DNA of 64,000 nt from Palsa-504 sp963806335. Its GTDB lineage: Bacteria; Actinomycetota; Actinomycetes; Streptosporangiales; Streptosporangiaceae. A program made the translations under genes and the position numbers. The stretch spans positions 248,001 through 312,000 of the forward strand of contig CAWDXO010000015.1 of the NCBI GenBank assembly GCA_963806335.1, written 5' to 3'. A model generated the notes under the pieces. It did no database searches. It had not been told where the DNA came from and was given only the letters and a program-made list of their open reading frames with translations. Of the stretch, positions 24,623 through 31,501 are shown in pieces. Each line of letters begins with the position of its first letter. Position 1 is the stretch's first letter.

Positions 24623-25546
24623 ATGCTGCCAACTCAGCGCCGTCAGGCCATCCTCGCCGAGGTGCGCCAGGCCCGGGCGGTCTCCGCCGAGGACCTCGCC
24701 CGCCGGTTCGGCGTCTCGCTGGAGACGATCCGGCGCGACCTGCGCGGATTGCGGGACCGGGGCCTGCTCGAACGGGTCTACGGCGGCGCGCTTTCCATCC
24801 GGTCGACGGAGGGCGACTTCGCCACCCGGAGCACGCTGCACAGCGACCGCAAGCTGGCCATCGCGCAGCTCGCGGCCAGCCTGATCGGACCCGAGGACAC
24901 CATCGTCATCGATGTCGGCACCACCGCGCTGGAGGTGGCAAGGGCGCTGCCCCTTACGTTCCGCGGCCGGGTGCTGACCAACTCGGTACCCGCCGCGATG
25001 GCCCTCGCCGACCGGGCCGGGATCGAGATCCAGCTCTGCGGCGGGCAGCTGCGGCCCGGCGACGCGGCCTGCTTCGGCTCGCGCGCGGAGGCCTTCTTCG
25101 CCGAGTTCTACGCGGACAAGGCGTTCCTCGGCTCCGGCGGCGTGCACGCCCGGGCCGGGCTCACCGACTACCACCCGCCCGAGGTGATCACCCGGCGGAC
25201 CATCATCGCGCAGTCCGCCGCGTCCTACGTGCTGGCCGATTCCAGCAAGCTCGGCACCATCGCCGTACACAAGGTCTGCCCGCTCAGCCGCGTCACCGCC
25301 GTCCTCACCGATGCCAACGCCAGTGCCGAGGCCACCGAAGCCCTCGCCGGCGCCGGCTGCACGGTGCTGAAAGCACCGTGCCCAAACGGCCCCGCGAGGG
25401 GTCGCCAGGGGGGTTTGGGGGACGGTCCCCCGGGCCCCCTCGGGCCCCAAGGGGGGTCTGGGGGGATGGGTCCCCCCCAAGGGGGGTCTGGGGGGATGGG
25501 TCCCCTCAGGAGCGGGGGGGTCTTGGGGGGTCGTCCCCCCGACTAG
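24623..25546 (+). CDS. DeoR/GlpR-family transcriptional regulator with an unusual repeat-derived tail
   Basis: 307 residues. The winged helix AEDLARRFGVSLETIRRDL is at about 22-40, with RVYGGA closing the domain. The sugar-phosphate sensor domain follows (VIDVGTTALEVARALP, TNSVPAAMALAD, GSGGVHARAGLTDYHPPEV, LADSSKLG). Typical members end near residue 253. Here the frame runs on for about 55 Gly/Pro-rich residues through a G-tract repeat to a TAG at 25544. It heads the permease/kinase/dehydrogenase operon and probably senses a phosphorylated polyol. Confidence 0.9.
   Translation: MLPTQRRQAILAEVRQARAVSAEDLARRFGVSLETIRRDLRGLRDRGLLERVYGGALSIRSTEGDFATRSTLHSDRKLAIAQLAASLIGPEDTIVIDVGTTALEVARALPLTFRGRVLTNSVPAAMALADRAGIEIQLCGGQLRPGDAACFGSRAEAFFAEFYADKAFLGSGGVHARAGLTDYHPPEVITRRTIIAQSAASYVLADSSKLGTIAVHKVCPLSRVTAVLTDANASAEATEALAGAGCTVLKAPCPNGPARGRQGGLGDGPPGPLGPQGGSGGMGPPQGGSGGMGPLRSGGVLGGRPPD
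25395..25540. repeat. G-tract tandem repeat with hairpin potential (30-bp units)
   Basis: Two exact 30-bp units start at 25445 and 25475 (CCCCAAGGGGGGTCTGGGGG core). Related GGGGGG...CCCCCC pieces flank them at 25410-25430 and 25514-25540. Runs of six Gs spaced by 2-3 nt fit a G-quadruplex pattern, and G-run/C-run pairs can also form hairpins. It looks like a dispersed actinobacterial repeat inserted at the 3' end of the regulator gene. Confidence 0.8.
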
Positions 25547-25555
25547 TAGAGAGAG

Positions 25556-27040
25556 GTGATGTACGTGGATCAGGTCACCACGGGCGCAGGTTCCGTGCCC
25601 GAAGACGAGACGCTGGAAAGGTTCGGCTACCGTCAGCAGTTCGTCCGCTCGCTCCGCCACTTCGAGTCGTTCGCGGTGGCCTTCTCGTTCATCTCCATCA
25701 CCACCGGGATCTTCACCACCTACGCCTTCGCCCTGGCCACCGGTGGCACCCGGTCCATCTGGACGTGGCTCATCGTGGTGGCCGGGCAGTCGCTGGTGGC
25801 GCTGGTCTACGGCGCGCTCTCGGTCCGCGTGCCGCTGTCCGGCTACTCCTACCAGTGGGCGTCGCGGCTGGCCAATACGCATATCGGCTGGTGGTTCGGC
25901 TGGATGTCGTTCGCGTTCCTCACCATCGTCACCGTGTCGGTCGACTACGGTCTGGTCCAGGTGGCGTTCCAGCCGCTGATCGGCCAGGCGTACACCCCGA
26001 CCAGCGCGGCGCTGGAGACGCTGGTCGTGCTGGCCCTCCAGGCGGCGCTGATCATCACCTCGACCAGGATCACCACCCGGGTGAACAACGCCGCGGTGGC
26101 CACCGAGATCATCGGCATCGTGGGCCTCACGATTCTGCTGCTGATCGTGGCGACCGTCCGGTCGATGGGGCACTGGTCGAACCTGACCTCTACCGGCGCG
26201 GTCCCGGCCCTGGGGTATTACAAGTGGCTCGGCCCGTTCATGCTGGCCACCCTGCTCGGCGCGTACACGATCGTCGGCTTCGAGTCGGCGAGCAACCTCG
26301 CCGAGGAGACACACGAGCCGCACCGGGTGATCCCGAAGGCGATGATCCGCGCCGTCCTGGTCTCGGGCGTGGTGGGGTTCGCGTTCCTGGTCGCGCTGGC
26401 CTTCACGACGAACAAGGCCGCGTACGCCAGCGCCGCGCCGGTGGCGACCATTGTGCGCGACGTGCTGGGCGGCGTGATGCAGAAGATCTTCCTGGTCTTC
26501 GTCTGCGTCTCGATCTTCGCCTGCGGCATGATCATCATGGTGACGAACGGCCGCCTGATCTTCGCCATGGCACGGGACCGGCGGCTGCCCGGCCACCAGT
26601 TCCTCAACCGGGTGCCGCGGGCGACCGGCGGCCCGTCCTGGGCTACCGTCCTGGCCGCGGTGCTCGGCGCCGTCATCACGCTGGTGCTGCGCACCCATAC
26701 CAGCGCGCTCACCACCCTCTTCACCGCGTCGACGATCATGCCGGCGCTGCTGTACGCCGGCACGGTCCTGCTCTATGTGTTCTCGTCCCGGCGCGCGGGC
26801 ACGCAGGTGGCTTCGGGCACGCGGCGCCGTCCGTTCGGGAAAATGGAAGTACCGGTGGTCGCCGGGGCGCTGATCTGGCTGGCCTATGAGCTGATCGTCC
26901 TCATCGGGCCCAGCGAGTTCCGTGACGCGCAGTACTACGTGCTCGGCGCGCTCGGGCTGGGGCTCGTGTTCTACCTGGTGCAGCTGGTGACCGAGCCGCG
27001 GGCGATGCGCGAGGAACCTCAGGGTTCTGGCCGGGAGTGA
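25556..27040 (+). CDS. APC-superfamily amino acid/amine permease
   Basis: 494 residues with about twelve hydrophobic segments. TM1 carries the ITTGIFTTYAFALATGG unwound-helix region. GYSYQWASRLANTHIGWWFGW and GFESASNLAEETHEPHRVIPKAM are strong APC (amino acid/polyamine/GABA permease) signatures. Overlapping starts exist (GTG 25556, ATG 25559, GTG 25565) after AGAGAGG. The TAG of the regulator lies 10 bp upstream, and its own stop overlaps the kinase start as GTGA. An amino-acid-type porter in a glycerol-like operon suggests that the substrate may be an amine or ethanolamine-like polyol derivative. Confidence 0.9.
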   Translation: MMYVDQVTTGAGSVPEDETLERFGYRQQFVRSLRHFESFAVAFSFISITTGIFTTYAFALATGGTRSIWTWLIVVAGQSLVALVYGALSVRVPLSGYSYQWASRLANTHIGWWFGWMSFAFLTIVTVSVDYGLVQVAFQPLIGQAYTPTSAALETLVVLALQAALIITSTRITTRVNNAAVATEIIGIVGLTILLLIVATVRSMGHWSNLTSTGAVPALGYYKWLGPFMLATLLGAYTIVGFESASNLAEETHEPHRVIPKAMIRAVLVSGVVGFAFLVALAFTTNKAAYASAAPVATIVRDVLGGVMQKIFLVFVCVSIFACGMIIMVTNGRLIFAMARDRRLPGHQFLNRVPRATGGPSWATVLAAVLGAVITLVLRTHTSALTTLFTASTIMPALLYAGTVLLYVFSSRRAGTQVASGTRRRPFGKMEVPVVAGALIWLAYELIVLIGPSEFRDAQYYVLGALGLGLVFYLVQLVTEPRAMREEPQGSGRE

Positions 27041-28476
27041 ACGTCCTCGCCATCGACCAAGGCACCTCGGCGACCAAGGCGCTGCTCGTCGGGCCGGGTG
27101 CCGAGGTGCTCGGCCGCGGCGAGGTCCCCGTCCGCACCCGCAGCGTGGGCGCGGACGGGGTGGAGGCCGATCCGGAGGAACTGTTCGCGTCGGTGGTCGC
27201 GGCCGGGGCCCAGGCGCTGGCGGCGGCGGGCGCGCCGGCTCACGCGGTCGCGCTGGCCAACCAGGGCGAGACCGTGCTGGCCTGGGACCGGGCCACCGGT
27301 GCGCCGCTGTCCCGCGCGATCGTCTGGCAGGACCGGCGCTCGGCCGGCCTGTGCGGGCGGCTGGCGGGCCGGGCCGCCGAGCTGACCGCGATCACCGGGC
27401 TGCCGCTCGACCCGTACTTCGCCGCGCCGAAGATGACCTGGCTGCGGGAGAACCTGACCCAGCCCATACCGGGCGACGGCACCGTCACCACCACCGACAC
27501 CTGGCTGCTGGACCGGCTGGGCGCGGGGTACGTGACCGACGCCGCCACCGCGTCCCGGACCATGCTGCTCGACCTGGACTCGGTGACGTGGTCCGCGACG
27601 GCGTGCGCGGCGTTCGGCCTCGAGATGGACGCGCTGCCCGCGGTGGCGGACTGCGCCGGGGTGGTCGGCGAGACCTCGGCGTTCGGCGGCGTCCTGCCGG
27701 TCGCCGGGATCGCCGTGGACCAGCAGGCCGCGCTGCTCGCAGAGGGCTGCCTGGCCGCGGGGGACGCCAAGTGCACCTACGGGACGGGCGCGTTCCTGCT
27801 GGTCACGACCGGCGCCGCGGCGGCCAGGTCCGGTTCGGGCCTGGCCTCCTCGGTGGCCTGGCGGCTGGGCGGCGCGGCCACGTACTGCCTCGACGGCCAG
27901 GTGTACACGGCCGGTTCGGCGGTGCGCTGGCTGACCGGCATCGGCGTGCTCGGCGCGCCGGACGAGCTTGACCAGGTAGGCGGGACCGTACCGGACGCGG
28001 GCGGAGTGATCTTCGTGCCCGCGCTGGCCGGGCTCGGGGCGCCGCACTGGGCGCCGGGGGCACGCGGGCTGTTCACCGGCCTGCACCTGGGCGCCGGACG
28101 AGGGCAGCTGGCCCGCGCGGTCGCCGAGGGCATCGCCGCGTCCGTCACGCTGCTGGCCGACGCGGCTTGCGCCGATCTGGGCGTACCGCTTAGCTCCCTG
28201 CGGGTCGACGGCGGGCTGACCAGGTCCCGGCTGCTGATGCAGGCCCAGGCCGACCTGCTGCAACGGCCGGTGCTGATCTGCCGCGCGCCGGACGCGACCG
28301 CGCTCGGCGTGGCCGCGCTGGCCCGGCTCGGGGTGGGCGACGCGGCCAGCCTCGGCGAGGCGCTGGGCCCCGCAGAGCTGGAAACGATCATCGAACCGGC
28401 GATCACCGCTGATGAGGCGGCCGAACGTATGGGGGCTTTCCAGTCCGCACTCAGCCTTACGCTGGCCAGGCGATGA
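27037..28476 (+). CDS. FGGY kinase, glycerol-kinase-like
   Basis: 479 residues. LAIDQGTSATKALLV is the phosphate 1 motif. The LPLDPYFAAPKMTWL, VDQQAALLAEGCLAAGDAKCTYGTGAFLL and PALAGLGAPHWAPGARGLFTGL blocks follow GlpK closely, so glycerol or a small polyol (erythritol, threitol, dihydroxyacetone) is the likely substrate. Starts and stops overlap by 4 nt with both neighbours. Together with the GlpA-like dehydrogenase it would convert a polyol to a keto-phosphate. Confidence 0.88.
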   Translation: MNVLAIDQGTSATKALLVGPGAEVLGRGEVPVRTRSVGADGVEADPEELFASVVAAGAQALAAAGAPAHAVALANQGETVLAWDRATGAPLSRAIVWQDRRSAGLCGRLAGRAAELTAITGLPLDPYFAAPKMTWLRENLTQPIPGDGTVTTTDTWLLDRLGAGYVTDAATASRTMLLDLDSVTWSATACAAFGLEMDALPAVADCAGVVGETSAFGGVLPVAGIAVDQQAALLAEGCLAAGDAKCTYGTGAFLLVTTGAAAARSGSGLASSVAWRLGGAATYCLDGQVYTAGSAVRWLTGIGVLGAPDELDQVGGTVPDAGGVIFVPALAGLGAPHWAPGARGLFTGLHLGAGRGQLARAVAEGIAASVTLLADAACADLGVPLSSLRVDGGLTRSRLLMQAQADLLQRPVLICRAPDATALGVAALARLGVGDAASLGEALGPAELETIIEPAITADEAAERMGAFQSALSLTLARR

Positions 28477-29906
28477 CGGATAAGGACGGGATGGCCGCGG
28501 CCGACGTGGTGATCGTGGGGGCGGGCGTGGTCGGGACCGCGATCGCGCGCACGCTGGCGCGGTACTCGCTGGACTGTGTCCTGGCCGAGGCGGCCGCCGA
28601 TGTCGGGACCGGCACGTCGAAGGCGAACACCGCCATTTTGCACACCGGGTTCGACGCCAAGCCGGGCAGCCTGGAGAGCCGGCTGCTCAGCCGGGGTAGC
28701 GCTCTGCTGCGTTCGTATGCCGCCGCCGCGGGCATCCCGGTGGAGACCACCGGCGCGCTGCTCGTGGCCTGGACGGAGGAACAGCTGGCCGCGTTGCCGG
28801 CCATCGAGGCGAACGCCCGGCGGAACGGGTACCTGGCGGTCCGGCGGGTCCGGGCTAGTGAGCTTTACGGGCGTGAGCCGGAGCTGGGGCCGGGGGCGCT
28901 CGGCGCGCTGGAGATCCCGGACGAGGCCATCATCTGCCCGTGGACGACGCCGCTGGCCTTCGCGACCGAGGCGGCCGGCGCCGGCGTGCGGGTCCTGCTT
29001 GGTACCCAGATGACCAGGGTCGCCGCCGCGGGCGAAGGCTATGAGCTCGGTACGACGCGCGGGCCGCTGCGGTGCCGGTGGGTGGTGAACGCAGCCGGGC
29101 TCGGCAGCGACGCGATCGACCGGATGTTCGGCGGGGACGGATTCACGATCAAGCCGCGGCGCGGTGAGCTCATCGTGTTCGACAAGCTCGCGAGAAACCT
29201 GCTTCGCTCGATCCTGCTGCCGGTCCCGACGGCACGGACCAAGGGGGTGCTGGTCGCTCCCACCGTCTACGGCAACGTGCTCCTCGGCCCGACCGCCGAG
29301 GACGTCGCGGACCGCACGGACACCGCCACGACCGCTTCGGGGCTCGGCGCCCTGGTCGCGGCCGGGCGGCGGATCCTGCCCGGGCTGGCCGAGGAGGAGG
29401 TGACCGCGACCTACGCGGGCCTGCGGGCCGCGACCGAGCACTCGGACTACCAGATCTACGTCGACGCGAAGCGGCGGTACGCGTGCGTGGCCGGCATCCG
29501 GTCCACCGGCCTGTCCGCCTCCCTCGGCATCGCCGAGTACGTCGTGGCACAGCTGGGTGAGGCAGGGCTGGTGCTGCGGCCGCGCGTGGATGGCGCCGCG
29601 GGCCCGCCGGTCATGCCGTATATCGGGGAGGCGGGTCTGCGGCCTTACCAGGACGCCGAGCGGATCGCGGCCGACCCGGCCTACGGGCAGATCGTCTGCC
29701 ATTGCGAGCGGGTCACCCGCGGGGAGATCAGGGACGCCCTGGCCAGCCCGGTACCACCCGCCGACCTGAGCGGGCTCAGCCGCAGGACCCGGGCCATGAA
29801 CGGGCGCTGCCAGGGGTTCTACTGCGCCGCGGCCGTGTCGCGGCTGTTTACCCAGGGCGGTGCCGCCGCGCGTGCCCCTGTCGCCGAGCGGGCTTCGCGG
29901 TCGTGA
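28473..29906 (+). CDS. FAD-dependent glycerol-3-phosphate dehydrogenase-like protein with BFD [2Fe-2S] tail
   Basis: 477 residues. The FAD site VVIVGAGVVGTAIARTLARY is at about 11-30. The DAO/GlpA core carries GTSKANTAILHTGFDA and YAGLRAATEHSDYQIY. The C-terminal BFD-like domain has C409-x-C411 and C446-x4-C451, ligands for a [2Fe-2S] cluster. This is the GlpA/LhgO-type layout. It probably oxidises the phosphorylated polyol made by the preceding kinase and passes electrons to the next protein or to quinone. Overlaps of 4 nt on both sides indicate one translational unit. Confidence 0.9.
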   Translation: MTDKDGMAAADVVIVGAGVVGTAIARTLARYSLDCVLAEAAADVGTGTSKANTAILHTGFDAKPGSLESRLLSRGSALLRSYAAAAGIPVETTGALLVAWTEEQLAALPAIEANARRNGYLAVRRVRASELYGREPELGPGALGALEIPDEAIICPWTTPLAFATEAAGAGVRVLLGTQMTRVAAAGEGYELGTTRGPLRCRWVVNAAGLGSDAIDRMFGGDGFTIKPRRGELIVFDKLARNLLRSILLPVPTARTKGVLVAPTVYGNVLLGPTAEDVADRTDTATTASGLGALVAAGRRILPGLAEEEVTATYAGLRAATEHSDYQIYVDAKRRYACVAGIRSTGLSASLGIAEYVVAQLGEAGLVLRPRVDGAAGPPVMPYIGEAGLRPYQDAERIAADPAYGQIVCHCERVTRGEIRDALASPVPPADLSGLSRRTRAMNGRCQGFYCAAAVSRLFTQGGAAARAPVAERASRS

Positions 29907-31243
29907 AAGCGGACGTGCTGGTGGTCGGGGCCGGACCGGCCGGGTTGTCGGCGGCTTTGGAACTGCGGCGGCTGGGGGTGGGCTCGGTGCTGGTGGCCGA
30001 CCGGGAGAGTGAGCCGGGCGGTGTTCCGCGGCACAGCGGGCATACCGGGTACGGGCTGCGCGATCGGCACCGGATCATGACCGGCCCGGCGTACGCGCGG
30101 GCCCTGGCCGATGCGGCGGTGGCCGCGGGCGCCGAACTCCGGCTGGGTACGACGGTGACTGGCCTGGTAGGGCCGCGCGCGGTCACGATGACGAGCGCTC
30201 GCGGGATCGAGAGCGTGCCCGCGTCGGCCGTGCTGCTCGCCACCGGCTGCCGGGAACGGCCGCGGGCGGCGCGGCTGGTGGCCGGGGACCGTCCGGACGG
30301 GGTGATGACCACCGGCGAACTGCAGCAGCGGGTGTACCTGGGGCGCGAGCGGCTGTCCGGACGCGCCCTGGTGGTGGGGGCCGAACACGTGTCGTTCTCG
30401 GCCGCGGTAACGCTCGCGCGCGCCGGGGCTGACGTGGTGGCGCTGGTCACCGAGCTTGACCGGCAGCAGAGTTATGCCGCGTTCCGGCTCGGCGCGGCCT
30501 TGCGCTGGCGGGTCCCGGTGTGGACGTCGACGGCGGTGCGCCGGGTGGCCGGGCGCTGGCGGCTGGCCGGGGTGGAAGTGGCGGACGTGCGGACCGGAGC
30601 GGCGCGGTTCGTGCCGTGCGACACCGTGGTGTTCACCGGCGACTGGATTCCGGATCATGAGCTGGCCCGGCGGGCCGGGCTGGCCATGGATCCCGGCACC
30701 AGCGGGCCGGTGATCGACACCACGCTGGAGACCTCCGCCGCGGGCGTGTTCGCCGCGGGCAACCTGGTGCACGCGGCCGAGACCGCGGACATCGCCGCGT
30801 TGTCCGGCCGGCACGCGGCGAGGCACATCGCGGCGGTACTCGGGGCCCGGTCGGCTGAGGCCCGGTCGGCTGAGGCCCGGGAGGGTGAGGCCCGGGAGGG
30901 TGAGGCCCGGGCGGGTGAGGCCCGGGCGGGTGAGGCCCGGTCAGCTGAGGCAGGGTCCGGGGCGGGATCCCCCGCGAGCCGGCGGCCGATCCTGGTGGAG
31001 CCGCCGCTGCGCTGGATCTCGCCGAACGCGATCACCTCCGCCGCCGCTCCCCCGCTGGGCCGGTTCGTGCTGCGCAGCGACGAGTTCCGCGGCTGGACCC
31101 GGCTGGAGGCCCGGCAGGATGGCCGGCTCCTGGCCAGGTCCCGCCAGGTCCGGCTGGTACCGGGGCGGCCCGCGCACCTGGGCGCCGGCTGGCTCGCCCG
31201 GGTCGACCCCGCGGGTGGCCCGGTCCGCGTCAGCACCCGCTGA
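29903..31243 (+). CDS. FAD/NAD(P)-binding oxidoreductase (pyridine nucleotide-disulfide fold), GlpA partner-like
   Basis: 446 residues from the GTG overlapping the previous stop (GTGA). VLVVGAGPAGLSAALELRRLG is the FAD site, ATGCRERPRAARLV the ATG motif, ALVVGAEHVSFSAAVTLARAG the second nucleotide site, and GVFAAGNLVHAAETADIAALSG the terminal FAD motif. It resembles HcnB/opine oxidase alpha-subunit and GlpB-neighbour proteins that pair with a BFD-tailed dehydrogenase. It carries a 7-unit EAR(S/E/A)(A/G) repeat near residues 315-350, just before a C-terminal beta-rich domain of about 80 residues. Confidence 0.88.
   Translation: MKADVLVVGAGPAGLSAALELRRLGVGSVLVADRESEPGGVPRHSGHTGYGLRDRHRIMTGPAYARALADAAVAAGAELRLGTTVTGLVGPRAVTMTSARGIESVPASAVLLATGCRERPRAARLVAGDRPDGVMTTGELQQRVYLGRERLSGRALVVGAEHVSFSAAVTLARAGADVVALVTELDRQQSYAAFRLGAALRWRVPVWTSTAVRRVAGRWRLAGVEVADVRTGAARFVPCDTVVFTGDWIPDHELARRAGLAMDPGTSGPVIDTTLETSAAGVFAAGNLVHAAETADIAALSGRHAARHIAAVLGARSAEARSAEAREGEAREGEARAGEARAGEARSAEAGSGAGSPASRRPILVEPPLRWISPNAITSAAAPPLGRFVLRSDEFRGWTRLEARQDGRLLARSRQVRLVPGRPAHLGAGWLARVDPAGGPVRVSTR
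30845..30949. repeat. 15-bp in-frame tandem repeat, seven units
   Basis: Unit GCCCGG(T/G)(C/A/G)(G/A)G(C/G)TGAG repeats seven times with small changes and encodes EARSA/EAREG/EARAG pentapeptides. The length is a multiple of three, so copy number can change without frameshift. Confidence 0.9.
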
Positions 31244-31295
31244 GGGCCGGCCTGGCCGCGGATATCACCGGCTGGGTCGGGGACCTGCCGGGGTA

Positions 31296-31333
31296 GGCCG
31301 AACGGGGAAGCAGGCACGCCGTTCCGTTCGGCC
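31296..31333 (+). terminator. Hairpin terminator after the 24.6-31.2 kb operon
   Basis: Perfect 10-bp stem (31296-31305 with 31324-31333, GGCCGAACGG type) extendable by G-U pairs, 53 bp after the last stop codon and followed by AAAATGTCTTG. Confidence 0.7.
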
Positions 31334-31501
31334 AAAATGTCTTGAATACGGTCCGGAACCTGGTGTCGGCGGTGCGCAGTGACGGGACCCTGGCCGGAAT
31401 ACCGCAGCTCGTCGCGCTGCTTATTATCTTTGCCGTCCCTTCTTCGCTATCAAGCGAGCCTGGCCGAGGCACTCATCTGGGCACGGCACGATGGAACCGC
31501 T

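Noticed and set aside
25395..25540. Possible rho-independent terminator for the DeoR gene
   Set aside because: The reading frame continues through it to a TAG next to the permease start, and there is no T-run. Treated as a repeat with structure potential instead.
24608..26698. A 696-codon minus-strand open frame opposite the DeoR and APC genes
   Set aside because: His/Arg/Asp-rich composition is typical of the antisense of high-GC coding sequence. The plus-strand genes carry clear family motifs.
27777..29702. A 641-codon minus-strand open frame opposite the kinase and dehydrogenase
   Set aside because: Antisense shadow. Both sense-strand genes are unambiguous and overlap each other by 4 nt.
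30845..30949. Regular short repeats that might suggest a CRISPR-like array
   Set aside because: The units are 15 bp, contiguous without spacers, in frame and protein-coding.
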